Counted from the first letter of the stretch, positions 1-6,717 are shown. The stretch: 12,037 nucleotides of DNA from Bacillota bacterium (GCA_023440105.1 JAEXSY010000377.1:1-12037); one strand, 5' to 3'. Made by a program: numbers and translations. Notes: generated from the letters alone by a model not told the origin.

Positions 1-1092
1 GCCTATGCCTGTGAAAAGGTTAATGGTACTACTAAGGTAACTTATCAGGGAACAGAGATAGATTTTATGCCACCTTGGAGGAGAATTACCATGGTGGATG
101 CTGTCAAGGAATATTCACAAATTGATTTCGCACAGATAAAGAGCGATGAAGAAGCTCAAGAAATTGCCAAAGAAAAGCATCTTCAATTTAAGAAGGATAT
201 CAAGAACGTTACCAAGGGTGAGGTGCTCAACGCTTTATTTGAGGAGTATGCTGAGGAGCATATGATACAGCCTACCTTTGTTATGGATTATCCAGTAGAG
301 ATATCTCCTCTTACCAAAAAGAAGAGAGGCAATGCCGAGTTTACAGAGAGATTTGAGGGCTTTGTTTTCGGAAGAGAGCTGTGCAATGCTTACTCAGAGC
401 TAAATGATCCTATAGTACAGAGGGATAGATTCAATCAACAAGCAAAGGAAAGAGAGCTTGGTGATGATGAAGCCTATGTTATCGATGAAGAATTCATGAG
501 TGCTCTTGAAACAGGAATGCCTCCAACAGGAGGACTTGGTATCGGAATAGATAGACTGATAATGTTCCTGACAGATTCAGCATCTATAAGGGACGTAATA
601 TTATTCCCTACCATGAAGCCATTAGACTCTCAAAAGAACGAAGAAAAGGTTGGTTCTAATCCTACTGAATCATCACATGATACAGCTTCTGCAGCTCCTA
701 TTGTAGAAGAAGTCATCGATTTTTCAAATGTGGAAATTGAGCCTTTATTCCAGGATGCAGTGGATTTTGAGACCTTTAGTAAGTCCGATTTCCGTGCTGT
801 TAAGGTTAAAGAATGTGTTGCTGTTCCAAAGAGCAAAAAGCTTCTTCAATTCACTTTAGATGATGGAACAGGCACAGACCGTACCATTTTAAGCGGAATT
901 CACGCCTATTATGAGCCGGAAGAATTGGTTGGCAAGACTCTAATTGCAATTACCAATCTGCCTCCTCGTACTATGATGGGTGTTGAATCTAGCGGTATGC
1001 TGCTTTCTGCAGTTCATACGGAAAATGGTGAAGAAAAGCTCAATCTGCTGATGGTGAGTAACCACATTCCAGCAGGCGCAAAGCTGTATTAA
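1..1092 (+). CDS. lysS: Lysyl-tRNA synthetase, class II, 3' part, with C-terminal tRNA-binding domain (5' truncated by window edge)
   Basis: Class II LysRS charges tRNA-Lys with lysine in the cytoplasm. The frame is open from base 1, so the 5' end lies outside the window; 363 residues are visible. Residues 1-207 match the C-terminal half of the catalytic domain. The lysine-pocket segment GRELCNAYSELND spans 124-136, with N129, Y131 and E133 at positions where the E. coli enzyme has Asn, Phe and Glu. Motif 3 (GIGIDRL, 180-186; R185) is followed by the family ending IRDVILFPTMKP. Typical LysRS stops about there. This one continues through a low-complexity acidic/Ser linker (about 208-253) into a complete Trbp/EMAPII-like OB-fold domain (about 254-363; KSKKLLQF and the GVESSGMLLSA segment), as found at the C terminus of many MetRS. 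By analogy the domain should raise general tRNA affinity. The fusion is one uninterrupted frame. Identity is certain; the added domain's role is inferred. Confidence 0.96.
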   Translation, partial: AYACEKVNGTTKVTYQGTEIDFMPPWRRITMVDAVKEYSQIDFAQIKSDEEAQEIAKEKHLQFKKDIKNVTKGEVLNALFEEYAEEHMIQPTFVMDYPVEISPLTKKKRGNAEFTERFEGFVFGRELCNAYSELNDPIVQRDRFNQQAKERELGDDEAYVIDEEFMSALETGMPPTGGLGIGIDRLIMFLTDSASIRDVILFPTMKPLDSQKNEEKVGSNPTESSHDTASAAPIVEEVIDFSNVEIEPLFQDAVDFETFSKSDFRAVKVKECVAVPKSKKLLQFTLDDGTGTDRTILSGIHAYYEPEELVGKTLIAITNLPPRTMMGVESSGMLLSAVHTENGEEKLNLLMVSNHIPAGAKLY

Positions 1093-1112
1093 TTTTTGAG
1101 AAATATACGAAC

Positions 1113-1154
1113 CCCCAGTATAGCACCAGTGCTGCTATACTGGGGATTTTTTTT
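1113..1154 (+). terminator. Strong intrinsic terminator of lysS
   Basis: Perfect 13-bp stem (1113-1125 with 1133-1145; arm CCCCAGTATAGCA) with a 7-nt loop and eight consecutive T at 1147-1154. It begins about 20 nt after the lysS stop. The convergent gene's stop codon overlaps the end of the T-run. The opposite strand has no good U-tract after the hairpin, so it works mainly for the plus strand. Confidence 0.93.
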
Positions 1155-1431
1155 ATAGTAAGTTGTAGTTGTGTAATAAAAAGTAAAGTGCAATCTGGAC
1201 TACCATTATAGCTGGTATTCCATATTTGAAATACCAATGCTTCGTTTTATGATGGAATAGCTTCATGCCCAGAAGGGTTCCTAGCGATCCTAAAAGAATA
1301 GCCACTACAAAAAATCTTGACTCTGGAATCCTCCACTGACCTTTTATTGATCTCTTCTTATCAAGATACATTATAAGAAAGCCATAAAGATTTATTATTG
1401 CTATGTAGATAATTAACATAATATTTTCCAT
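1153..1431 (-). CDS. DUF1294 family small membrane protein
   Basis: A 92-residue protein matching the DUF1294 pattern: a first hydrophobic segment (about 4-22), the basic loop DKKRSIKGQWRIPE (24-37), a second segment (about 40-58) containing GSLGTLLGM, the motif HKTKHWYF (61-68), and a third segment (about 70-88). The length is typical of the family. The function of DUF1294 is not established; membrane location is inferred from the three segments. The ATG at 1431 is preceded on the minus strand by AAGTAGGGGG with a 9-nt spacer, which supports this start. It converges on lysS, and its stop codon overlaps the T-tract of the lysS terminator. Its promoter region is shared, divergently, with fbp. 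It appears to be a single-gene unit. Confidence 0.88.
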   Translation of the reverse strand: MENIMLIIYIAIINLYGFLIMYLDKKRSIKGQWRIPESRFFVVAILLGSLGTLLGMKLFHHKTKHWYFKYGIPAIMVVQIALYFLLHNYNLL

Positions 1432-1452
1432 AATTCGGTACCCCCTACTTAT

Positions 1453-1466
1453 TCATAAGCTTATGA
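1453..1466. repeat. 14-bp perfect palindrome in the DUF1294 leader
   Basis: TCATAAGCTTATGA is exactly self-complementary and sits just upstream of the ribosome binding site of the DUF1294 gene, inside its predicted untranslated leader. It could be a protein-binding site; a hairpin would need unpaired bases at its centre. There is no independent evidence of function. Confidence 0.5.
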
Positions 1467-1495
1467 TACTATCACCTCATAACTGTGACAATATT

Positions 1496-1524
1496 ATTAT
1501 ACAGTGTTTTGTTGAGTATTTCAG
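1496..1524 (-). promoter_or_regulatory. Candidate promoter of the DUF1294 gene
   Basis: On the minus strand, TATAAT (1501-1496) lies 17 nt downstream of CTGAAA (1524-1519), a 4/6 match to TTGACA. The predicted transcript start near 1489 leaves a leader of about 60 nt. The -10 is perfect and the -35 weak. Confidence 0.5.
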
Positions 1525-1528
1525 CTTT

Positions 1529-1557
1529 TTGACATACCAAATAAGTGTTCTAATAAT
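1529..1557 (+). promoter_or_regulatory. Candidate distal fbp promoter
   Basis: Perfect -35 TTGACA (1529-1534), 17-nt spacer, and -10 AATAAT (1552-1557, 5/6). It points toward fbp with a predicted start near 1564 and would give a leader of about 115 nt that includes the palindrome at 1627-1644. Confidence 0.55.
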
Positions 1558-1597
1558 GGAGCTTTGCTGAATAAAATTGTGCTGAATTTAGCAAATT

Positions 1598-1627
1598 TTG
1601 ATACAATATTACCCATAAATTTAAAAT
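1598..1627 (+). promoter_or_regulatory. Candidate proximal fbp promoter
   Basis: TTGATA (1598-1603), 18-nt spacer, TAAAAT (1622-1627); each box is 5/6 of consensus. The predicted transcript start (about 1634) falls inside an 18-bp palindrome. It may act alone or together with the box pair at 1529-1557. Confidence 0.5.
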
Positions 1628-1644
1628 ATATAGTATACTATATA
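1627..1644. repeat. 18-bp perfect palindrome over the predicted fbp start site (operator-like)
   Basis: The half-site TATATAGTA and its exact reverse complement abut at 1635/1636. It begins at the last base of the proximal -10 box and ends 22 nt before the Shine-Dalgarno, which is where a repressor would block initiation. I cannot name a regulator. AT-rich DNA makes chance palindromes likelier, but 18 perfect base pairs is long. Confidence 0.6.
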
Positions 1645-1680
1645 GTAGGTTAATGAGTAATAAACAGGGGGAAAAGTATC

Positions 1681-3666
1681 GTGGAAAGTAACGAGATAAT
1701 GGAAGAGGAAATTATAAAGAATCTTAAATATCTTAAGTTATTGGCTGAGAGATATCCTACAATTAGTGATGCTAGCACTGAAATTATTAATTTGCAGGCA
1801 ATACTTAATCTGCCAAAGGGTACAGAGCATTTTTTAACAGATATCCATGGGGAGTATGAAGCCTTTGTTCATGTTATGAAAAATGCCTCTGGAGTGGTGA
1901 AAAGAAAGATAGAGGATAGGTTCAGTAATATATTAAGCCAGGAAGAAATAAAAGCTCTTGCTACTTTAATATATTATCCGGAGCAGAAGCTAGACATAAT
2001 CGAGAAAAATGAAGCAAATATAGAAGATTGGTATAAAATTACTCTGTACAGGCTCATAGAAATATGTCGGTATTGTTCCACTAAATATACTAGATCTAAA
2101 GTCAGAAAAGCACTTCCTAAGGGGTTCAGCTATATATTAGAAGAGCTTCTCCATGAAAGCAGGGCCGTTTATAACAAACAGGACTATTATGATGAGATTA
2201 TAAATTGTATAATCTCAATAAATCAGGCTAGAGAATTTATTATAGCTCTATCCAATTTAATTCAGAGGCTTGTAGTAGATAGGCTTCATATCATCGGAGA
2301 TATTTATGATAGGGGACCTGGAGCCCATATTATAATGGATAAGCTAATGACCCATCATTCCTTGGATATTCAATGGGGAAATCATGACATTCTCTGGATG
2401 GGAGCAGCCGCAGGCTCCAAGGTTTGTATAGCTAATGCTATCAGAATATGCTTAAGATATGGAAATATGGAAACCTTAGAGGATGGCTATGGAATAAATT
2501 TGCTTCCTTTGGCAACGTTTTCCATGGAGGCCTATGAAAATGATCCTTGTACTTGCTTTACTCCTATTCCTGATATTAAGGACTGCTATAGCAATAAGGA
2601 AGAGAAGTTTATAGCAAGGATGCACAAGGCTATATCTATCATACAATTTAAGTTAGAAGGAGAGGTCATACAAAGGCGTCCTGAGTTCAAAATGAATCAC
2701 AGGCTGCTCCTGAACGGAATCAATCTTGAGGAGGGAAGTGTTACGGTAGAAGGAAAGGTATATCCCCTAAAGGATAAGAATTTCCCCACTATTGATCCTA
2801 AAAATCCCTACGCTCTTACTCAGGAGGAGTATGACGTTATAGAAAAGCTTCAGTATTCATTTATTAATAGTGAAAAGCTTAAAAGCCACTGTGATTTCTT
2901 GTTTTCTAGAGGAAGCATGTATTTAGCATTTAATTCTAATCTTTTATTCCATGCATGCATCCCTATAGAAGAGGATGGAAGCTTCTCAGCCTTTAAGGTT
3001 TATGATAAGGAACTGAAAGGTAAGGCTCTATTAGATGAGCTGGAGAGGGTAGGAAGAGAGGGGTATTTTACAACTAACAAGGAAAGAAAACGATATGGAC
3101 AGGATATCTTATGGTACCTCTGGACAGGAAAACATTCTCCTCTTTTTGGTAAGGATAAAATGACTACCTTTGAAAGGTACTTTATAGATGATAAGGAAAC
3201 TCATAAAGAAAAGAAAAATGCTTACTATAAATATAGAGATAGCGAAGAATTCTGTATAAGAGTATTAAAGGAATTTAATATTGATACTCCTGATGCCCAC
3301 ATAATAAATGGTCATATGCCAGTGGAAAGAAAGAAAGGGGAAAGTCCTATTAAGGCAGGGGGAAAACTTTTAGTCATTGATGGAGGCTTCTCTAAGCCCT
3401 ATCAGAAAAAGACAGGCCTTGCTGGATATACATTAATATTTAATTCCTTTGGGCTACAGTTAGTCGCTCATCAGCCATTTAAATCTATGGAAGCAGCTAT
3501 TAAAGAAGAAACAGATATAATATCTACCCGTATTGTATTAGAAAAAAATGTTGAGAGGAAGACAGTGGGAGATACGGATGTGGGATCGGAACTAAAAAAT
3601 CAGATCAAAGATTTAATGATGCTTTTATCCGCTTATCGTTCAGGTATAATTAAAGAGAAACACTAA
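1681..3666 (+). CDS. fbp: Fructose-1,6-bisphosphatase, class III
   Basis: Hydrolyses fructose 1,6-bisphosphate to fructose 6-phosphate, the gluconeogenic step opposing phosphofructokinase, in the cytoplasm. At 661 residues it matches the large Firmicute class III (B. subtilis Fbp-type) enzyme, a calcineurin-like metallophosphatase. Metal-site motifs are visible: DIHG (54-57), GDIYDRG (206-212) and GNHD (233-236). Later family blocks include INGHMPVE (542-549) and DGGFSKPYQ (567-575). The start is GTG at 1681, preceded by AGGGGG (1666-1671) with a 9-nt spacer; the in-frame ATG at 1699 has no comparable site. The gene has its own upstream region with two candidate promoters and an 18-bp palindrome, and a weak hairpin over its stop codon. 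It reads as a regulated single-gene unit. No motif is missing. Confidence 0.97.
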   Translation: MESNEIMEEEIIKNLKYLKLLAERYPTISDASTEIINLQAILNLPKGTEHFLTDIHGEYEAFVHVMKNASGVVKRKIEDRFSNILSQEEIKALATLIYYPEQKLDIIEKNEANIEDWYKITLYRLIEICRYCSTKYTRSKVRKALPKGFSYILEELLHESRAVYNKQDYYDEIINCIISINQAREFIIALSNLIQRLVVDRLHIIGDIYDRGPGAHIIMDKLMTHHSLDIQWGNHDILWMGAAAGSKVCIANAIRICLRYGNMETLEDGYGINLLPLATFSMEAYENDPCTCFTPIPDIKDCYSNKEEKFIARMHKAISIIQFKLEGEVIQRRPEFKMNHRLLLNGINLEEGSVTVEGKVYPLKDKNFPTIDPKNPYALTQEEYDVIEKLQYSFINSEKLKSHCDFLFSRGSMYLAFNSNLLFHACIPIEEDGSFSAFKVYDKELKGKALLDELERVGREGYFTTNKERKRYGQDILWYLWTGKHSPLFGKDKMTTFERYFIDDKETHKEKKNAYYKYRDSEEFCIRVLKEFNIDTPDAHIINGHMPVERKKGESPIKAGGKLLVIDGGFSKPYQKKTGLAGYTLIFNSFGLQLVAHQPFKSMEAAIKEETDIISTRIVLEKNVERKTVGDTDVGSELKNQIKDLMMLLSAYRSGIIKEKH

Positions 3667-3687
3667 ATAATGCCGTTGGTGTTTTTT
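3658..3687 (+). terminator. Weak candidate terminator overlapping the fbp stop codon
   Basis: A 9-bp stem with one G-T pair (3658-3666 with 3676-3684; arm AAACACTAA) and a 9-nt loop, ending in six T (3682-3687), of which three pair with the stem. The left arm contains the TAA stop of fbp. Low G+C makes it weak, so read-through into the deaminase gene is possible. Confidence 0.45.
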
Positions 3688-3710
3688 GTCATTGAAAATG
3701 CTGCTTGTTT

Positions 3711-3724
3711 TACATTAGAATGTA
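3711..3724. repeat. Short inverted repeat upstream of the dCMP deaminase gene
   Basis: TACATT-AG-AATGTA has perfect 6-bp arms around a 2-nt centre, in the 119-nt gap between fbp and the deaminase gene. I see only a poor promoter nearby (TTGTTT 3705-3710, 16-nt spacer, TGTAAT 3727-3732). If that promoter is real, the repeat fills its spacer. Confidence 0.35.
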
Positions 3725-3785
3725 TTTGTAATGAATCATATTAAGGATGATTTAAAATTACTTTTAATTAAAGGGGGCAAAAGTT

Positions 3786-4283
3786 ATGAGTGGAAGGAAG
3801 GACTATATTTCTTGGGATGAATACTTTATGGGAATAGCATTATTATCAGCCCAGAGAAGTAAAGATCCTAGAACACAGGTTGGTGCTTGTATTGTTAATC
3901 AGAGAAATAAAATAGTAGGAGTTGGTTATAATGGTCTTCCTGTTGGCTGCTCCGATGATTCCTTTCCCTGGGAATGTGAAGGTGATTTTTTAGGCACTAA
4001 ATATCCCTTTGTTTGTCATGCAGAGCTCAATGCGATCCTCAATAATATTGGTATAGACTTAGAAGGCTGCAGAATATATACCGCTTTGTTTCCTTGCAAT
4101 GAGTGTGCTAAAGCAATAATTCAATCAGGTATTAAAGAAGTCGTTTATCTTTCTGATAAATATCACGACACAGATAATACTAAGGCTTCAAGACTGATGC
4201 TGGAAGCTGCAGGAATTACCATGAGAAAACTTTCCCATAATATTTCTAATCTGCAGATATCCTTTGAAGAAAAAAATATTTAA
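3786..4283 (+). CDS. Deoxycytidylate (dCMP) deaminase
   Basis: Deaminates dCMP to dUMP, feeding thymidylate synthesis. The 165-residue zinc-dependent enzyme shows the cytidine/deoxycytidylate deaminase signature: HAE (78-80), with H78 as a zinc ligand and E80 as proton shuttle, and PCNEC (103-107), with C104 and C107 as the other ligands. The family block VGVGYNGLPVGCSDD, and the N-terminal ISWDEYFMGIALLSAQRS and RTQVGA segments, place it with dCMP deaminases rather than tRNA adenosine or guanine deaminases. B. subtilis calls the equivalent gene comEB, but no competence genes are near, so I leave the symbol blank. The ATG at 3786 follows AAGGGGG (3771-3777) with an 8-nt spacer. It is either monocistronic or reached by read-through from fbp, and is followed by a long hairpin. 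The sequence is intact with no missing key residue. Confidence 0.95.
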   Translation: MSGRKDYISWDEYFMGIALLSAQRSKDPRTQVGACIVNQRNKIVGVGYNGLPVGCSDDSFPWECEGDFLGTKYPFVCHAELNAILNNIGIDLEGCRIYTALFPCNECAKAIIQSGIKEVVYLSDKYHDTDNTKASRLMLEAAGITMRKLSHNISNLQISFEEKNI

Positions 4284-4288
4284 AATTG

Positions 4289-4328
4289 ATCCCTGTTTCA
4301 TTTTTTAATGGAGCAGGGATTATTAATT
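4289..4328 (+). terminator. Hairpin after the dCMP deaminase gene, probable terminator
   Basis: A 14-bp stem with two G-T pairs (4289-4302 with 4307-4320; arm ATCCCTGTTTCATT) closes a TTTT loop and starts 5 nt after the stop. The following TATTAATT is only moderately T-rich, so termination strength is uncertain. Confidence 0.65.
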
Positions 4329-4389
4329 GTGAAGCTGATAGCTATATTTTATTATGGAATAAATATTCAATGATTTATAATAAACTATA

Positions 4390-4417
4390 TTGACAGGAAG
4401 TATTTATTTGATAGAAT
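4390..4417 (+). promoter_or_regulatory. Promoter of the glyQS T-box leader
   Basis: Perfect TTGACA (4390-4395), 16-nt spacer, TAGAAT (4412-4417, 5/6). The predicted start near 4424 is just upstream of T-box Stem I, giving a leader of about 230 nt before the glyQS ATG. Confidence 0.75.
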
Positions 4418-4435
4418 TAGTAGTATAAATTAATA

Positions 4436-4616
4436 GGTGCGATGAGAAAGAAGAGTAGGTTTAAAGCTTTTTAAAGAGAGATGATGGCTGGTGAAAATCA
4501 TTAAAGATTTAAGCTGAAGGGAGCTTTTGAGCATATTATTTTAAGAGCTGAGCTTTTGCTAAGAAGGGTGGAACCGCGGATATTTTCGTCCCTTTAAGGT
4601 AAGGCTTTTTATTTTT
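4436..4616 (+). ncRNA. Glycine T-box riboswitch (tRNA-Gly-sensing leader)
   Basis: A cis-acting RNA that binds uncharged tRNA-Gly and lets transcription proceed into glyQS. The T-box core AAGGGTGGAACCGCGG is at 4564-4579. Its TGGA (4569-4572) can pair with the UCCA end of tRNA-Gly, which carries U73. The Stem I landmarks are GATGAGAAAGAAGAGTA (4441-4457), the AGAGA bulge (4475-4479), and a distal stem ATGAT/ATCAT (4481-4485 with 4497-4501) enclosing GGTG. Aligned by eye to the B. subtilis glyQS leader as I remember it (GAAAGGCATTCTTGAGCA), the specifier here is GGA (4520-4522); shifting by one base gives GGG, also glycine. Antiterminator helix AAGGG/CCCTT (4564-4568 with 4590-4594) is clear. 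There is no GGGACG-like sequence downstream to form the usual terminator; a T-rich run follows at 4606-4616. Like other glycine T-boxes it is compact. Confidence 0.93.
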
Positions 4617-4652
4617 GCACAGATTTTATTAGATAAACAAGGAGGATTATAC

Positions 4653-6044
4653 ATGGCAGTGGAAAAGACTATGGAAAAGATAGTTGCATTATGTAAGAAT
4701 AGGGGATATGTATTTCCAGGCTCAGATATCTATGGAGGGCTTGCTAATTCCTGGGATTATGGTCCTTTAGGTGTTGAATTTAAGAACAATATTAAAAAGG
4801 CCTGGTGGAAGAAGTTCATCCAGGAAAGTCCATATAATGTTGGTGTGGACTGTGCTATACTCATGAATAATGAGGTTTGGGTTGCCTCTGGACACGTTGG
4901 TGGTTTTTCAGATCCTCTTATGGATTGTAAGGAATGTAAGGCTAGATTTAGGGCAGATAAGCTTGTAGAGGATCATATGACAGAGCAAGGGGCAGAGGTG
5001 GCTAGTGCTGATGGCTGGAGCAACGAGGAGCTTAAAAGCTATATAGATGAAAAAGATATTCATTGTCCTAAATGTGGGAAGAAGAATTTTACCGATATCA
5101 GAAAGTTTAATCTTATGTTTAAAACCTTCCAGGGAGTTACAGAGGATGCAAAGTCAGAAATATATTTAAGACCAGAGACTGCTCAGGGAATATTCGTTAA
5201 TTTTAAGAATGTTCAAAGAACCTCCAGAAAAAAAGTTCCTTTTGGTATAGGTCAGATAGGAAAATCCTTCAGGAATGAAATAACTCCAGGTAATTTTATA
5301 TTCAGGACTAGAGAGTTTGAGCAGATGGAGCTTGAGTTTTTCTGCAAGCCAGGAACAGACTTAGAGTGGTTTAGCTATTGGAAGGATTACTGTGTTAATT
5401 TCTTATTAGACTTAAAGATGAATAAAGATAATTTAAGAATCAGGGACCATAGTCAGGAGGAGCTTTCCTTCTATTCTAATGCTACCTCAGATATAGAATT
5501 CCTATTCCCCTTCGGTTGGGGAGAGCTCTGGGGTATAGCTGATAGAACAGATTATGACCTAAAAAAGCATTCTGACCATTCAGGTACAGATATGAGCTAC
5601 CTGGACCCAGTTACAAACGAAAAATATATACCTTACTGCATAGAACCTTCCTTAGGTGCTGACAGAGTTGCTTTAGCCTTCCTATGTGATGCTTATGACG
5701 AAGAGGAATTGGAAGGTGGAGATGTAAGAACAGTTATGCATCTGCATCCAGCCCTAGCTCCTTATAAGGCTGCTGTGCTCCCACTTTCTAAGAAGCTTTC
5801 AGATAAAGCCTTAGATGTGTTTAATGAACTCAGCAAAAGCTTTAATGTTGAATATGATGAAGCAGGGTCTATAGGCAAGAGATACAGAAGACAGGATGAG
5901 ATTGGAACACCATTCTGTATAACTATCGACTTTGACACTCTAGAGGATGGAACTGTCACTGTTAGACACAGAGACTCCATGGAGCAGATAAGAATAAAGA
6001 TTGAGGAATTGGAAGGATATATAGCTGATAGCCTTAAATTTTAA
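4653..6044 (+). CDS. glyQS: Glycyl-tRNA synthetase, single-chain (alpha2) class II type
   Basis: Attaches glycine to tRNA-Gly. The 463-residue single polypeptide is the eukaryotic/archaeal-like homodimeric form, not the separate GlyQ and GlyS subunits. It opens with the family block YGGLANSWDYGPLG. Motif 2 includes FRNE (206-209) and the following TPGNFIFRTREFEQMELEFF region; motif 3 is GADR (335-338) in the EPSLGADRVALAF segment. An insertion carries two CxxC pairs (C92/C95 and C138/C141), which look like a zinc ribbon. The C-terminal part (about 375-463) matches the anticodon-binding domain (HPALAPYKAAVLPL, then IGKRYRRQDEIGTPF). The ATG at 4653 has an ideal AAGGAGG (4639-4645) with a 7-nt spacer. 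Expression should follow tRNA-Gly charging through the leader T-box. There is no strong terminator before plsY, so some read-through is possible. Confidence 0.97.
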   Translation: MAVEKTMEKIVALCKNRGYVFPGSDIYGGLANSWDYGPLGVEFKNNIKKAWWKKFIQESPYNVGVDCAILMNNEVWVASGHVGGFSDPLMDCKECKARFRADKLVEDHMTEQGAEVASADGWSNEELKSYIDEKDIHCPKCGKKNFTDIRKFNLMFKTFQGVTEDAKSEIYLRPETAQGIFVNFKNVQRTSRKKVPFGIGQIGKSFRNEITPGNFIFRTREFEQMELEFFCKPGTDLEWFSYWKDYCVNFLLDLKMNKDNLRIRDHSQEELSFYSNATSDIEFLFPFGWGELWGIADRTDYDLKKHSDHSGTDMSYLDPVTNEKYIPYCIEPSLGADRVALAFLCDAYDEEELEGGDVRTVMHLHPALAPYKAAVLPLSKKLSDKALDVFNELSKSFNVEYDEAGSIGKRYRRQDEIGTPFCITIDFDTLEDGTVTVRHRDSMEQIRIKIEELEGYIADSLKF

Positions 6045-6077
6045 AATAAAATGTTCAAAACTTATATAGAACTTTTA

Positions 6078-6086
6078 TGATATAAT
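6078..6086 (+). promoter_or_regulatory. Extended -10 promoter of the plsY-like gene
   Basis: TGATATAAT (6078-6086) combines a perfect TATAAT with an upstream TG, the extended -10 form that can work without a good -35; I see no TTGACA-like box at the right distance. The predicted start is near 6093, giving a leader of about 22 nt that contains TAGGAGG (6101-6107). Confidence 0.6.
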
Positions 6087-6114
6087 TTAACTATTAAACA
6101 TAGGAGGTTAAAGT

Positions 6115-6717
6115 ATGTGGCTTGTTTATATAATGGTGCTGCTGTCATTTTTAATTGGCTCCTTTCCTACGGGTTATATAATCGTAAAAAAGTACCATGG
6201 CTTTGATATTCGAACTAAGGGAAGCGGTAATATAGGCTCTACTAATGTAAAGAGGGTAGCAGGGTCTAAGGCTGCCACTATTACTCAAGTAATCGACATT
6301 GCTAAGGGAATTATACCCATGGTTATTGCTATAGCTATTTATTCATATAATAAGCTGCCTATTGACATATACTCCTTTTTGTCCTTAGTAGCCATTGCAG
6401 CAGTATTAGGCCATAACTATACACCTTTTTTAGGTTTTAGGGGAGGGAAGGGAGTTAACACTACTCTTGGAGCCTTTATATTCATAGCTCCTATACCTGT
6501 ATTCCTTGGAATAATGGTTCATACTCTTTTGAAGAAGGTTATTCCAATAGTTGCTGTAAGATCTATTCTTCTTGGGGTAACTATTGCCATAGCTGCAATA
6601 TTATTATCATTACCAAGTCCTGTGATTTATGCCTGTATAGCTTCTGCTCTAATTATGACTATTAGGCATAAAAAGAATATAAAAGAGTTATTAGAAGAGA
6701 AAAGAAATAAAAAATAG
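6115..6717 (+). CDS. plsY: PlsY-family glycerol-3-phosphate acyltransferase, divergent
   Basis: PlsY moves an acyl chain from acyl-phosphate to glycerol 3-phosphate, the first committed step of bacterial phospholipid synthesis, in the membrane. The 200-residue length and several hydrophobic segments fit the family. Motif 1 is intact (SGNIGSTNVKR, 37-47). Motif 2 reads GHNYTPFLGFRGGKGVN (99-115): the usual FKGGKG has Arg at 109, and the proline is shifted by one. Motif 3 keeps R184, H185 and N188, but the expected NIxRL...E ending becomes NIKELLEEKR, losing the Arg and the Glu nine residues after N188. Start ATG has TAGGAGG with a 7-nt spacer. It stands alone between glyQS and a terminator, with an extended -10 promoter. 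Family membership is secure; whether it is the main PlsY or a paralogue cannot be told from this window. Confidence 0.9.
   Translation: MWLVYIMVLLSFLIGSFPTGYIIVKKYHGFDIRTKGSGNIGSTNVKRVAGSKAATITQVIDIAKGIIPMVIAIAIYSYNKLPIDIYSFLSLVAIAAVLGHNYTPFLGFRGGKGVNTTLGAFIFIAPIPVFLGIMVHTLLKKVIPIVAVRSILLGVTIAIAAILLSLPSPVIYACIASALIMTIRHKKNIKELLEEKRNKK

Noticed and set aside
630..836. Open frame on the minus strand inside the lysS linker region
   Set aside because: Antisense to a clear coding frame, no ribosome site or recognisable protein; a shadow of lysS.
1040..1237. Minus-strand frame overlapping the lysS end and terminator
   Set aside because: It reads through the terminator hairpin and overlaps the better-supported DUF1294 gene.
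5762..5980. Minus-strand frame inside glyQS
   Set aside because: Low-information shadow of the conserved anticodon-binding domain coding sequence.
6051..6077. Possible terminator after glyQS (AAAATGTTC ... GAACTTTT)
   Set aside because: Only 4+4 bp with a bulge and a 12-nt loop, all AT-rich; too weak to annotate.
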